A DNA stretch of 64,000 nt from Mesorhizobium sp. (GCF_004962245.1 NZ_SUHQ01000022.1:1-64000), one strand, 5' to 3'. Counted from the first letter of the stretch, positions 43,952 through 53,475 are shown. Translations and numbers: made by a program. The notes: generated from the letters alone by a model not told the origin.

Positions 43952-45259
43952 TCAAGGCAGTCCAAGCACCAGCCGCGGCAGCGCCATCGACAGGCTTGGG
44001 ACGAAGGTGGTGAGAAGCACCACCGGCATATAGGCGAAGAACACGAAAACCAGCGTCGGCGTCAGCATCCGCGCCAGCGGCACCTTGCCGATCAGCGCGG
44101 CGAAATAGAGGATCGGCGCAGTCGGCGGCGTGATCAGCCCCATACCGAGATTGGTGGCGACGATCGCGGAAAAGTGGATCGGGTCGACGCCGGCTTGCGT
44201 CATCACCGGCATCAGCAGCGGCGAGGCGAGTAGTATGCCGCTGACATCTTCCATGAACATGCCGACGATCATCAGGAAGAGATTGGCGAGCAGCAACAGG
44301 ATGATCGGGTTCTCGCTGATGGTGAGAAAGCCCTCCATGATCTGTTGCGGCACGTTCTCCAGCGTCCAAACCCGGCCGAGCATGGCGGCAAAGAAAATCA
44401 AAAGCAGGAGCACGCCCGTCGTCTGGCCGGCTCGCCAGAACACTTCGCCCAAATCGCGCCAATTGATGTCCTTGTAAAGGTAGATCGAAACCGGGATGGC
44501 ATAGACGACGGCGACTGCCGCGGCTTCGGTCGGCGTGGTGACGCCGCCATAGATGAAGCCGAGGATCAACACCGGCATCACCAGCCCGAGGCTGGCCCGC
44601 TTGGTACGCCGCGCAACCTCTCGGGCGAATTGGCGCGCGCCGGTCTTTTCAGGCCCGGCGATCGGCATGCTACGCGTCAGCACGAAATTCCAAAAACCCA
44701 GGAAAAGGCAAAGCAGCAGGCCAGGAACCACCGGCGCCAGGAAACAGGCGAGGATCGAGGTGCCGGTGACCCAGCCATACAGGATCATCGAGGCGCTGGG
44801 CGGGATGAGCAGCGCCAGCACCGAGGATGCTGAGACCAACGCGGTTGCATAGCCACGGTCGTAGCCGCGCGCCTCCATGCGCGGGATCATGATGGTGCCG
44901 ATGGCGGCGACCGCCGATGACGCCATTCCGGAAATCGCGCCAAATACGGCGGTCGTCAGGATGACGACGATGCCGAGCCCGCCGCTCATACGCCCGAACA
45001 GGCTGTCAGCGAGGTCGACGAGGCGCGCGGCGATGCCGCCCTGGCTCATGATGCCACCGGCGAGGATGTAAAGCGGGATAGCGATGATCACCAGCGACGA
45101 TATTTTCGAATAGCCAGCGCCGACCAGGAAGGTCGCGGCGCCGAGATCGCCGAACGTCATCAGCAGCAGCACCGCGCCGGCGAAGCAGAATGGAACCGGG
45201 ACACCGATGACCAGGAGGAACGTAAGCAGCAGCGCGTCGGCGATGATCAGTATGCTCAT
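43952..45259 (-). CDS. dctM: TRAP transporter large permease DctM-type
   Basis: A 435-residue membrane protein with about 12-13 transmembrane segments, the ion-coupled permease of a tripartite ATP-independent periplasmic (TRAP) system. Typical DctM stretches include AIPLYILAGGIMSQGGIA and LITPPTAPILYFA. I chose ATG 45259, which overlaps the dctQ stop by four bases (45256-45259). It imports an organic acid or related solute with Na+ or H+. The divergent MocR and FAD amine dehydrogenase genes suggest an amino-acid-like substrate, but that is inference. Confidence 0.93.
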   Translation of the reverse strand: MSILIIADALLLTFLLVIGVPVPFCFAGAVLLLMTFGDLGAATFLVGAGYSKISSLVIIAIPLYILAGGIMSQGGIAARLVDLADSLFGRMSGGLGIVVILTTAVFGAISGMASSAVAAIGTIMIPRMEARGYDRGYATALVSASSVLALLIPPSASMILYGWVTGTSILACFLAPVVPGLLLCLFLGFWNFVLTRSMPIAGPEKTGARQFAREVARRTKRASLGLVMPVLILGFIYGGVTTPTEAAAVAVVYAIPVSIYLYKDINWRDLGEVFWRAGQTTGVLLLLIFFAAMLGRVWTLENVPQQIMEGFLTISENPIILLLLANLFLMIVGMFMEDVSGILLASPLLMPVMTQAGVDPIHFSAIVATNLGMGLITPPTAPILYFAALIGKVPLARMLTPTLVFVFFAYMPVVLLTTFVPSLSMALPRLVLGLP

Positions 45260-45858
45260 CTGCCGCCGCCCCTGCCGAAGCGGCGGAGATGGTCGAGGAG
45301 TTCGACCGCGAAGTAGACCGTCATCAATGTAAGGCACACCGGCATGACGCCGTGCACCCACACCATCGGAATGCCGGTTTCGAGCGACATCGTCCCGCGC
45401 TTCAGCGTGAAGGCCAGATACTGCCAGGCCCACAGCGTCATCCAGCCGCACAGTAGGAGCGTGATGAGGCTTGCGAAGGCCGCGATCGCTTCGCGCGTTC
45501 TGCCTTCAGGCACAACGAGTTCGACCAGGCTGGCCGAGATGTGGCCGCGTTCCCAGGCGCCATGCGAGGCGCCTATGAAGTAGAGATAGACGGCGACGAA
45601 GCTTGCCAGTTCCTCGATGCCGAAGAGAGAGATGCTCATCACGTAGCGGGTGAAGACCTGGACCGTGATCAATACCGTCAGGACCGCGCCGCACAGGAGC
45701 AGCAGGAAGCGCTGCAGCTGCAGCTTGGCGTTCCAGATGGAAAGCGCCGTTCCCGATAGGAAGAGGGGCGTGTTGATTCCGGAATGAATGCTTCCGGGCA
45801 CTGCCACCGCGACGGTCGTTTCGTCGTCCTTCAACGGATCGCCCTCCCAGCGAAACAA
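45256..45858 (-). CDS. dctQ: TRAP transporter small permease DctQ-type
   Basis: A 200-residue membrane protein with four transmembrane helices (about 50-70, 88-110, 128-150 and 170-190), the small subunit that joins DctM and DctP in the TRAP complex. The long polar N-terminal tail (about 1-40) is unusual, so a later start near residue 46 is possible. It is the second gene of the dctPQM operon, 49 bases after dctP. Confidence 0.85.
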   Translation of the reverse strand: MFRWEGDPLKDDETTVAVAVPGSIHSGINTPLFLSGTALSIWNAKLQLQRFLLLLCGAVLTVLITVQVFTRYVMSISLFGIEELASFVAVYLYFIGASHGAWERGHISASLVELVVPEGRTREAIAAFASLITLLLCGWMTLWAWQYLAFTLKRGTMSLETGIPMVWVHGVMPVCLTLMTVYFAVELLDHLRRFGRGGGR

Positions 45859-45907
45859 CGCGAGCGGAATGGTCCCGGCCGATCGAGCGGCCGGGACCTA
45901 CCTCGGA

Positions 45908-46918
45908 TCAGTTGATGCCGAGCGAGGACTTGAGCTGGCCGAGCGTCTCGGCGCCGAGCTCGTCGGCGATCTGTGGCCACACATCCTTGCGCGCCACGGT
46001 GGCGAGCTTTTCCAGCGTCGCGTCGTCGAACGTCACCACCTCGATGCCGGCGGCCTTCATCGTCTCGAGATGCTTGGCGTCCGCCGCCTTGACCTGCTCG
46101 AACCGCTCCGCGCTAACCTCCTGGGCCGCCCCGAGCAGGATCTTCTGATCGGCTTCCGGCAGCGATGCGTATTTCTCAGAATTCACAATGAACCAGTCGC
46201 CTTCGAAATGGTCGTTGTACTGGACCCAGGTCTTGGTGATGTCCTTGAACGACTCCAGCGCCATGCCGGCGGTACCTCCGATCTGCCCGTCGACCACGCC
46301 GGTCTGCATGCCGGTATAGAGCTCTGCCCATGGCAGTGTCGCGGTGTTGAAGCCGAAGCGTTCCAGAAGCACACGATGCGTCGTGCCGCCCGGCCACACC
46401 CGGATCTTCAAATTGCGCTTCAATTCCGGATCGGCCGGATTCTCGACCGGCTTCGCGAAACCGGCGCCGCCCATGCCTTCGCCGTAGACGCCGAGCGGCG
46501 TCAAGCCTTTGGAGGAGATTGCCTCGCTGACGATGCCGAACACCGCGCCACCCGGCGACAGCGATTCCTTGGCTGTGTCATAGTTGGTGAAGGCGTACGG
46601 GAACCAGGTGATCGCCAGCCGCTTGTCATCGGCGGTCGCCAGCGGCTGCATAGCCATGTCGACCGCGCCTTGCATGACCTGTTCGTAGACCTCGGTCCAG
46701 TCACCGAGCTGGCTGGCCGGATAGACCTTGACCTCGATGCGACCTTCTGTGCGTTCGCCGACCAACTTGGCGAACTTCAGCGCGGCTGCTTCGCCTTCCG
46801 AGCCAGGCTGTTTCAGCGTTGAAAGCCGCAGCGTTTCGGCGTGGGCGGCGCCGGCGAGCAGGAGAGCCGACGTGATAGTCAGGATTCGTGCCGTCAGTTT
46901 CAGGGCATGCAATGTCAT
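45908..46918 (-). CDS. dctP: TRAP solute-binding protein DctP-type
   Basis: A 336-residue periplasmic binding protein. The signal peptide ends near AHA-ETL (residue 27). The DctP fold includes GSEGEAALKFAKLVGERTEGRI, the substrate arginine region LKIRVWPGGTTHR, and VDGQIGG. The start ATG 46918 has GAGGAG seven bases upstream. A longer in-frame start at 46966 is less likely. It heads the operon and is divergent from the MocR regulator, whose operators probably lie in between. Confidence 0.93.
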   Translation of the reverse strand: MTLHALKLTARILTITSALLLAGAAHAETLRLSTLKQPGSEGEAAALKFAKLVGERTEGRIEVKVYPASQLGDWTEVYEQVMQGAVDMAMQPLATADDKRLAITWFPYAFTNYDTAKESLSPGGAVFGIVSEAISSKGLTPLGVYGEGMGGAGFAKPVENPADPELKRNLKIRVWPGGTTHRVLLERFGFNTATLPWAELYTGMQTGVVDGQIGGTAGMALESFKDITKTWVQYNDHFEGDWFIVNSEKYASLPEADQKILLGAAQEVSAERFEQVKAADAKHLETMKAAGIEVVTFDDATLEKLATVARKDVWPQIADELGAETLGQLKSSLGIN

Positions 46919-46967
46919 CGTCGTTCTCCTCTTTTTGTTGGTCGCTTGGGCTGCGCCCAGCTTCATT

Positions 46968-46983
46968 TTGTATGACCATACAA
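46968..46983. promoter_or_regulatory. Perfect palindrome between dctP and mocR-like gene
   Basis: The site reads TTGTATG-AC-CATACAA, a perfect 7-2-7 inverted repeat of the type bound by GntR-family regulators. It lies 50-65 bases before dctP on the minus strand. A related site is at 47051-47065. Confidence 0.65.
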
Positions 46984-47050
46984 TTCAATATTCTTACGCT
47001 AACACCCATTCGCGAACGTCGTCAACGGCGTTTCTCCCGCATAAAACAAC

Positions 47051-47065
47051 TTATATGTCATACAA
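47051..47065. promoter_or_regulatory. Second GntR-type site before the mocR-like gene
   Basis: The sequence TTATATG-T-CATACAA shares the CATACAA arm with the site at 46968 but has one mismatch and a shorter spacer. It lies 48-62 bases before the regulator start. MocR proteins often bind two such repeats. Confidence 0.5.
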
Positions 47066-47112
47066 TATGCAAAATCTGCGTGATTGCATGACGGCGTACC
47101 TTGTGGCACTAA

Positions 47113-48525
47113 ATGGCAGACAAAGAGGATTCGCCCCAGCGCATGTTCGAAAAATCGCAGTTCACGACAGGCGACGTGCCGATCTATCGTCAGATCGCTG
47201 ACCTGATCGCTGACAAGATCGCCGAAGGGAGGCTGGCCGCCGGCGACCGGCTGCCGCCGCAGCGCGACATCGCCCGCATGGCTGGCGTCAACCTGACAAC
47301 CGTGACACGCGCCTTTGCATCCCTGCAGGAGCGCGGGCTGGTCGAAAGCCGGCCGGGGCGTGGCTCGATCATCGCCGACCCCGCCATGACGGCGAGCTTC
47401 CAATCCGCGCCGGTCGACGAGCAAGGTTTCATCGATCTCTCCGTCAATCGCCCTGCAACCACCGGCTATCTGCAGGCGCTGGCGACACTGATGCCCCAAC
47501 TGCCGGTCGACCGTCGCTACCCGGCGTTGCAGGATTTCCACGCGCCGGAGGGACCTGGCTGGGCGCGCGAGGCGATGGCCGGCTGGTTTTCGGCAATGGC
47601 CGGTGTGAACGAACCGGCGCAGATCGTCATGACCAATGGAGCCCAGCACGGCCTGGCTTGCGTACTTGGCGCAGTGGCCCGGCCCGGCGATACCATCCTT
47701 GCTGACGCGGTCACCTATCAAGGAATCGGCGCGCTCTGCCGCTCGCTCGACCTTACGCTTAGGCCCGTCGGCATGGATCGCGGCGGCATGCGCCCGGATG
47801 TGCTCGAGGCGATGTGCGCAAAACATAAGCCGCGGGCGGTTTTTCTGGTGCCGACACTGCACAATCCAACAACCATCACGCTTGATCCCGGGCGACGCCA
47901 GGCCATCGCGGAGATCGCGCGCAAGCATGATGTGCTGATTATCGAGGACGACGTCTATCGCCCGCTGAAGGAACTGTCGCCGCCTGCCTTCGTCGCAACC
48001 GATCCCGACATCACCATCCATATCGGCGGTCTGTCCAAATGTGTGGCGCCAGGCTTGCGGCTTGGTGCGGTGCTGGCGCCGAAATCAATGATCGCCGACA
48101 TCGCGGCGATGCTGCGCATCAATTGCTGGAGCACCAGTCCGCTCAACGCGCTGATCGCCACGCGCATGATCGAGGACGGTCTGGTCGACAGCGTGATCGC
48201 CGGCCAGCGCAAAGAGTTCGCGCATAGACAGGCGATTGTCAGGGAGGTCCTGTCAGGCTTCGACGTCATGACCGACGATGTCGCGACCCATGCATGGCTG
48301 CAACTGCCGGAACCATGGAACGGCAACGCGTTCTCGCGTGCGGCGCATCAGAGCGGCGTTGGCGTGCTTTCGGGGGAAGCTTTCGCGGTGGGGCGCGATT
48401 CGGTACCGCACGCGGTTCGTATCAATGTCGGTGCTGCGCGCTCTCGCGAAGATCTCCGCCGCGCCTTGGAAAGTCTGCGCGCCATCCTTTCGGGCGATCG
48501 CCGCCTCTTCGATACGATGATCTGA
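47113..48525 (+). CDS. MocR-type GntR regulator with aminotransferase domain
   Basis: A 470-residue PLP-binding regulator. An N-terminal GntR helix-turn-helix (about 16-85: LPPQRDIARMAGVNLTTVTRAFASLQ) is fused to an aminotransferase class I fold (about 110-460), with the PLP-binding lysine in IGGLSKCVAPGLRLG. MocR proteins control vitamin B6, GABA or amino-acid genes and need PLP with an amino ligand. It is divergent from dctPQM and four bases upstream of an FAD amine dehydrogenase. It likely activates both and represses itself. Confidence 0.9.
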   Translation: MADKEDSPQRMFEKSQFTTGDVPIYRQIADLIADKIAEGRLAAGDRLPPQRDIARMAGVNLTTVTRAFASLQERGLVESRPGRGSIIADPAMTASFQSAPVDEQGFIDLSVNRPATTGYLQALATLMPQLPVDRRYPALQDFHAPEGPGWAREAMAGWFSAMAGVNEPAQIVMTNGAQHGLACVLGAVARPGDTILADAVTYQGIGALCRSLDLTLRPVGMDRGGMRPDVLEAMCAKHKPRAVFLVPTLHNPTTITLDPGRRQAIAEIARKHDVLIIEDDVYRPLKELSPPAFVATDPDITIHIGGLSKCVAPGLRLGAVLAPKSMIADIAAMLRINCWSTSPLNALIATRMIEDGLVDSVIAGQRKEFAHRQAIVREVLSGFDVMTDDVATHAWLQLPEPWNGNAFSRAAHQSGVGVLSGEAFAVGRDSVPHAVRINVGAARSREDLRRALESLRAILSGDRRLFDTMI

Positions 48526-48529
48526 ATCG

Positions 48530-49753
48530 ATGGCACGGGATTCGACCGAGATTGCCATCATAGGTGGCGGCGTCATCGGGCTGGCGACCGCAATGCGGTT
48601 GGCGGCTGAAGGACGCGAGGTGACGCTTGTCGAACCAAACGAACCGGGTTCGGGCGCGTCCTACGGCAATGCCGGCACGATTGCCGATTATGCGGTGATC
48701 CCGGTCGGCACGCCAGCTGTGCTGCGCAACCTTCCGTCGCTGCTGTTTAAACGCGACAGCCCGCTGTCGATCCGCCGTTCGGCGCTGCCGGCGCTGATGC
48801 CGTGGCTCTTGCGCTTTGCCTGGCAGTCGCTGCCACAAAATGCGGAAAAGAACGCTGCGGCGATCGCCGCACTGCTTATGGATTCGCTTTCAGGGTGGCG
48901 CGAATTGGCCTCGCAGATCGGCGCCGACGACCTGCTGAAGCAGAACGGCTGCCTTTATCTCTATACCTCGAAACTGGAGTTCGCCTCAGCTTCCGCCGAC
49001 ATCGGCCTGCGCCGGCAGCACGGCATCGCACAGGAATTCATGACCGCCGACGAGGTGGCTGCCCTCGAACCGAAGCTGCCGCCTTTCGAGGGCGGCGGTG
49101 TGCTTTTTCCTAACGCCGTCAATCTCACCGATCCGGGCGCGATGATGAAACGCCTGGCCAAAGCCGCGGCAGCAGCGGGCGTCCGTTTCATCACCGCAAG
49201 AACTGAGCGGATCGAGCGTGGCGAGCGTCAAGTCCATGTCAAGGGCGCAGCGCTCGATCTCCTGGCTAAAACCATCGTCATTGCCGCCGGAGCGCATTCG
49301 AGGATGCTGGCTGCACAGGCCGGCGACCACATAGCGCTCGACACCGAGCGCGGTTACCACGTCGAGTTCGACATGCAGACGCCGCCGCTCTCGCGTCCGG
49401 TCTGCCCAACCGCACGCGGCTTCTATCTGGTGCCGATGGCCGGCCGGCTGCGAGTAGCTGGAACCGTCGAGTTGGGCGGGCTGACCGCACCGCTCAATCC
49501 GCGTCGGATCGAGCTTCTGGAACGCGGCGCGCAGGCGATCTTTCCGACACTGGGCAAACCGGACCGCACATGGCTCGGCTTTCGGCCTTCCGTGCCTGAC
49601 TCAGTGCCAGTTATCCGCGCGTCGCGTGGCGGCAGCAACATCATACTTGCTTTCGGCCACGGCCATCTCGGCCTGACGTTGGCACCGGTGACGGCTCGCA
49701 TGGTCAGCGCCATCATTGATGGGCGTCCAAACGCACTGTCCCACCGTAAGTGA
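48530..49753 (+). CDS. FAD-dependent D-amino-acid dehydrogenase-like protein
   Basis: A 407-residue flavoprotein. The ADP-binding motif GGGVIGLATAMRL lies near residues 11-23, followed by the glutamate of LVEPNEPGSGAS. The second FAD motif and the C-terminal GHGHLGLTLAPVTARMVS match the DadA/DAO family. It would oxidise a D-amino acid or an N-substituted amine to a keto acid. It lies four bases after the mocR-like gene and next to a TRAP transporter, which suggests import plus oxidation of one compound. Confidence 0.85.
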   Translation: MARDSTEIAIIGGGVIGLATAMRLAAEGREVTLVEPNEPGSGASYGNAGTIADYAVIPVGTPAVLRNLPSLLFKRDSPLSIRRSALPALMPWLLRFAWQSLPQNAEKNAAAIAALLMDSLSGWRELASQIGADDLLKQNGCLYLYTSKLEFASASADIGLRRQHGIAQEFMTADEVAALEPKLPPFEGGGVLFPNAVNLTDPGAMMKRLAKAAAAAGVRFITARTERIERGERQVHVKGAALDLLAKTIVIAAGAHSRMLAAQAGDHIALDTERGYHVEFDMQTPPLSRPVCPTARGFYLVPMAGRLRVAGTVELGGLTAPLNPRRIELLERGAQAIFPTLGKPDRTWLGFRPSVPDSVPVIRASRGGSNIILAFGHGHLGLTLAPVTARMVSAIIDGRPNALSHRK

Positions 49754-49821
49754 CTGGCAAGGACACGATTCGCCGATTCCGGCGGTCTTGGATCAGGACC
49801 GTTTGATCGCCTTTCGCCAGA

Positions 49822-50646
49822 TCAGAAGATCGTGTCCGAGATCGTTCTTGCCGCGCCGAGCAGGATCGATCCTTCCGGCACGCCGTCATCGATCGGAATG
49901 GCCTTCCGGTTTGCCGGGGCATCCATCGGCTGACCGACGCCGGCGGTAACGATCACCGGCGTCTTGCCGGGCACACGGTCGTAGAGATCGATGATGTCCT
50001 GGTTTATCAAGCGAACACAGCCTGATGATACCGATTTGCCTATGGAGTTCCACTCCGGCGAGCCGTGCAGCCGGTAAAGCGTGTCCTGGTTGCCCTGGAA
50101 GAGATACAGCGCCCGCGCGCCGAGCGGATTCGTGAGCCCGCCGGGCTGGCCGCCATTGTCGGCGCTGTATTTTGCAAGCTCGGGCTGCCGGGCGATCATA
50201 TCGTCCGGCGGGGTCCATTTCGGCCATTTCTGCTTCCACTGGACGACGGCGTCTCCCGACCATTCGAAACCGGCGCGACCGAGCCCGACACCATAACGGA
50301 TGGCCTGTCCGCCCGGACGCACGAGATAGAGGTGGTGGCCGGCCGTATCGACGACGATGGTGCCGGGCTTCTGGCCGGTCGGATCGGGAACGATCTGACG
50401 CAGGAATTGCGGGTCAATTTTCTCGAACGGTATGCCCGGGAGGTCGAACCCGCTGTCGCTCATCGGCGCGTACATCGTTGCATAGTCCAGGAGCGGCGGC
50501 TCGACATTGGCTGGAGGCGGAGGCTCGAACGGCCGCCGTGCCATCGTGGTGCAGGCGGAAACCGCAATCGAGGCGGCGCCGAGCGCGGCGGCGTTGAGAA
50601 AGCCGCGACGGCTCAGGCGACGGGATTCGATTTCGGTTGTGAACAT
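49822..50646 (-). CDS. L,D-transpeptidase (YkuD family), exported
   Basis: A 274-residue cell-wall enzyme with a twin-arginine-like and lipoprotein-type signal (SRRGFLNAAALG, then SAC at the lipobox). The catalytic YkuD domain (about 95-240) has HGSPEWNSIG and SSGCVRL, which hold the His and Cys. It would form 3-3 or outer-membrane lipoprotein cross-links in peptidoglycan. It stands alone with a repeat copy upstream. Confidence 0.9.
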   Translation of the reverse strand: MFTTEIESRRLSRRGFLNAAALGAASIAVSACTTMARRPFEPPPPANVEPPLLDYATMYAPMSDSGFDLPGIPFEKIDPQFLRQIVPDPTGQKPGTIVVDTAGHHLYLVRPGGQAIRYGVGLGRAGFEWSGDAVVQWKQKWPKWTPPDDMIARQPELAKYSADNGGQPGGLTNPLGARALYLFQGNQDTLYRLHGSPEWNSIGKSVSSGCVRLINQDIIDLYDRVPGKTPVIVTAGVGQPMDAPANRKAIPIDDGVPEGSILLGAARTISDTIF

Positions 50647-50816
50647 GGTTGCCTTTTTTAAGTCTCAAGTCGAAACAAAACATGAATACGCCGATCGGTA
50701 CGGCGCCAGCCCTATCAATGCCCGGCGCGATAGGCGGTTCCGATTCTGGCCTGAGGGTGGACAAACAAAGGCAAAGCTGTGACGGCGCCATCGCTGTTGC
50801 GCCGGGGCAACAGGCC

Positions 50817-50916
50817 TATAGCACCGCGCGTCCATTTGGACGCGCAAAGGACGCTGTAGCATTTTTACCTTGCGCATGATTCCTTTCCAAAAATCGATTC
50901 CGATTTTTGGGGTCAT
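50817..50916. repeat. Two-part dispersed palindromic repeat, copy 3
   Basis: The hairpin TATAGC...GCTGTAG with GCGCGTCC inside and the AAAATCGATTCCGATTTT half are both present, in the orientation of copy 1. It fills the gap between the haloacid dehalogenase and L,D-transpeptidase genes, which run in the same direction. Confidence 0.75.
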
Positions 50917-50919
50917 CGG

Positions 50920-51582
50920 TCAGCCTCCGGCCAGCAGGCCTTCGAGCGAGGGCAGGATCAGGGCCGGCGGAAAGTCCTGGTATTCCTCGGGCTGGTTGGA
51001 GCGGTTGATCCAGACTGTCCGGAAGCCGAATTTGGTGGCGCCGGCGACGTCCCAGCGGTTGGACGACTGAAAGGACACAGCATCCGGATAGAGGCGCCAG
51101 CCTGTCGTGACCATGTCGTAGACCGACGGATCGGTCTTGAAGCGCTTGACGGCATCGACGGAATAGATGTCGTCCAGAACCTGGTCGAGCGCCGCGGATT
51201 TGACCGCCGCCTCCAGCATTTCAGGCGAGCCGTTGGAGAGGATAGCCAGTTTCGCGCCCGATGCCTTGAGCGCCTTGAGGACGGCCGGCACCTCCGGATA
51301 GCAGTCCAGCCGCCAATAGGCGTCGAGCAGCTTGGCCCTGAGCCCCTTGTCCGCGGAGGGAACCTTGCGCAGGGCGAAATCGAGCGCCTGTTCGGTGAGT
51401 TGCCAGAAATCGGCATAGGCGCCCATCAGCGTCCTCACCCAGGAATATTCCAATTGCTTGGCGCGCCAGATCTCCGACAGGAGCTGGCCGTCCGGTCCGA
51501 TCTGGTCCGCATGCCGGCGTACGGCGGCATGCACGTCGAACAGCGTGCCGTAGGCATCGAAAACGTAAGCCGCGTGGTGCAT
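50920..51582 (-). CDS. Haloacid dehalogenase, type II
   Basis: A 220-residue HAD-superfamily hydrolase. The nucleophile Asp8 lies in FDAYGTLFD, the second motif Ser is in LAILSNGS, and the acid residues lie in the later region around KTDPSVYDM and SSNRWDVAGATKFG, matching haloacid dehalogenase type II. These enzymes dehalogenate 2-haloacids, though many remove other leaving groups. ATG 51582 is chosen because the conserved FDAYGT begins there. It is divergent from the aminotransferase gene. Confidence 0.85.
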   Translation of the reverse strand: MHHAAYVFDAYGTLFDVHAAVRRHADQIGPDGQLLSEIWRAKQLEYSWVRTLMGAYADFWQLTEQALDFALRKVPSADKGLRAKLLDAYWRLDCYPEVPAVLKALKASGAKLAILSNGSPEMLEAAVKSAALDQVLDDIYSVDAVKRFKTDPSVYDMVTTGWRLYPDAVSFQSSNRWDVAGATKFGFRTVWINRSNQPEEYQDFPPALILPSLEGLLAGG

Positions 51583-51739
51583 GGTGACAGTTTTGCGGCG
51601 CGGCAAGGCAAGGCGCAAGCACAGATTGCAATTCACATGCCGCTGGCCTCAATAAATCTCGGCCATGCCGGTTGACGGCAGACGCCAAAGCATCTTCCAA
51701 TGGCGATACGGGACAGTTCTAAAAACGCGGAACCAAGCG

Positions 51740-52618
51740 ATGACACTGGCGACTGCGGCGCAATCCGCGACATGGACCTTCGTGGATGGCGATTGGTATG
51801 AAGGCAACGTCGCCATTCTGGGGCCGCGCAGCCATGCCATGTGGCTCGGTACCAGCGTGTTCGACGGCGCCCGCTGGTTCGAGGGCGTCGCCCCCGACCT
51901 CGACCGCCACGCCGCAAGGGTGAACGCCTCGGCGATCGCGCTTGGTCTCAAGCCGTCCATGAGCACCGAAAAGATCGTCGGACTGACCTGGGACGGTTTG
52001 AAGAAGTTCGACGGCAAGACGGCGGTTTACATAAGGCCGATGTACTGGGCCGAGCATGGTGGCTATATGGGCGTGCCGGCAGATCCGGCCTCGACCCGTT
52101 TCTGCCTTTGCCTCTACGAATCGCCGATGATCTCGCCGGCGGGCTTTTCGGTCACCGTCTCGCCCTTCCGGCGCCCGACCATCGAAACCATGCCGACCAA
52201 CGCCAAGGCCGGCTGCCTCTATCCCAACAACGGTCGTGCCATCCTCGAAGCCAAGATGCGTGGCTTCGACAACGCCCTGGTGCTCGACATGCTGGGCAAT
52301 GTCGCCGAGACCGGAACCTCGAACATTTTCCTGGTCAAGGACGGCCATGTCCTGACGCCGGCGCCGAACGGCACGTTCTTGTCCGGCATCACCCGCTCGC
52401 GGACGATGACGCTGCTTGACGAGTATGGGTTCAAGACCACCGAAAAGGCGCTGTCGGTGCGCGAATTCCTCGAAGCGGACGAGATATTCTCGACGGGAAA
52501 CCATTCGAAAGTCGTGCCGGTCACCCGCATCGAGGACCGCAATCTCCAGCCTGGGCCGGTAGCCAAGAAGGCGCGCGAACTCTATTGGGATTGGGCGCAT
52601 TCGACTTCGGCCGGCTGA
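51740..52618 (+). CDS. Branched-chain aminotransferase-like protein (class IV)
   Basis: A 292-residue PLP enzyme of fold type IV. The PLP lysine lies in TNAKAGCLYPNN, and the later motifs EAKMRGFDNALVLD, NVAETGTSNIF and FLSGITR are class IV hallmarks. It would transaminate branched-chain amino acids or D-amino acids. I prefer ATG 51740. The in-frame ATG at 51665 has no support. An isolated gene, with no ilv neighbours. Confidence 0.85.
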   Translation: MTLATAAQSATWTFVDGDWYEGNVAILGPRSHAMWLGTSVFDGARWFEGVAPDLDRHAARVNASAIALGLKPSMSTEKIVGLTWDGLKKFDGKTAVYIRPMYWAEHGGYMGVPADPASTRFCLCLYESPMISPAGFSVTVSPFRRPTIETMPTNAKAGCLYPNNGRAILEAKMRGFDNALVLDMLGNVAETGTSNIFLVKDGHVLTPAPNGTFLSGITRSRTMTLLDEYGFKTTEKALSVREFLEADEIFSTGNHSKVVPVTRIEDRNLQPGPVAKKARELYWDWAHSTSAG

Positions 52619-52726
52619 CTGGCTAAAAGGGGAACCGGCGCTTCATTCCGGAGTTGTTCCACATCAATCCAGACCTATGTTAGTCCGGTATCGACACCGG
52701 ATTTTTTTCCACGAGGAGTACGACCG

Positions 52727-53329
52727 ATGGCTTTTGAATTGCCCGCCTTGCCCTATGACTACGAGGCCCTGCAGCCTTACATGTCGAAGGAGACGCTGGA
52801 GTACCATCACGACAAGCACCACAAGGCCTATGTCGACAACGGCAATAAGCTGGCTGCCGAAGCTGGCCTGGGCGACTTGTCGGTCGAAGACGTTGTAAAA
52901 CAGTCCTTCGGCAAAAACGCCGGGCTCTTCAACAACGCCGCCCAGCACTACAATCACGTCCATTTCTGGAAGTGGATGAAGAAGGGCGGCGGCGGCAACA
53001 AATTGCCGGGCGCGCTGCAAAAGGCATTCGACAGCGACCTTGGCGGCTACGACAAGTTCAAGGCGGATTTCATCGCCGCCGGAACAACCCAGTTCGGTTC
53101 GGGCTGGGCCTGGGTTTCGGTCAAGGACGGCAAGCTGGCGATTTCGAAGACGCCGAACGGCGAGAACCCGCTGGTCCATGGTGCGACGCCGATCCTGGGC
53201 GTCGATGTCTGGGAGCACTCCTATTACATCGACTACCGCAACGCCCGGCCGAAATATCTCGAAGCCTTCGTCGACAGTCTCATCAACTGGGACCATGTCC
53301 TTGAGCTTTACGAAAAAGCCAGCGTATGA
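52727..53329 (+). CDS. sodB: Superoxide dismutase, Fe/Mn type
   Basis: A 200-residue dismutase converting superoxide to H2O2 and O2. Metal ligands are His27 in YHHDKHHKAY, a second His near residue 77 in QHYNHVHFWKWM, and Asp/His in DVWEHSYYIDY. It is probably cytoplasmic because no signal is seen. Fe or Mn preference cannot be told safely. It is followed by repeat copy 4 and then a strong terminator at 53444. Confidence 0.95.
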   Translation: MAFELPALPYDYEALQPYMSKETLEYHHDKHHKAYVDNGNKLAAEAGLGDLSVEDVVKQSFGKNAGLFNNAAQHYNHVHFWKWMKKGGGGNKLPGALQKAFDSDLGGYDKFKADFIAAGTTQFGSGWAWVSVKDGKLAISKTPNGENPLVHGATPILGVDVWEHSYYIDYRNARPKYLEAFVDSLINWDHVLELYEKASV

Positions 53330-53424
53330 CCCCGAAAATCGGAATCGATTTTCGGAAAGGATCATGCGCAAAATCAAAGTGTTACAGCGTCATTTGCGCG
53401 CCGGAAAGGCGCGCGGCGCTGTAA
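53330..53424. repeat. Two-part dispersed palindromic repeat, copy 4
   Basis: The element is inverted relative to copy 1: the AAAATCGGAATCGATTTT half comes first, then the GTTACAGCG...CGCTGTAA hairpin. It begins directly after the sodB stop codon. A true terminator follows 20 bases on. Confidence 0.75.
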
Positions 53425-53443
53425 TCGCTCGATCGAGTTGCAG

Positions 53444-53475
53444 AAAAGCCCCGGCAAAACCGGGGCTTTTCTTTT
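53444..53475 (+). terminator. Rho-independent terminator after sodB
   Basis: A perfect 11-bp stem (AAAAGCCCCGG and CCGGGGCTTTT) closes a CAAAA loop and is followed by CTTTT. It ends sodB transcription. The cytochrome gene starts 158 bases later with its own promoter. Confidence 0.85.

Noticed and set aside
43534..44013. A 159-codon plus-strand open frame
   Set aside because: It overlaps the supported TRAP permease gene, lacks a ribosome site and family resemblance, and resembles decayed DNA.
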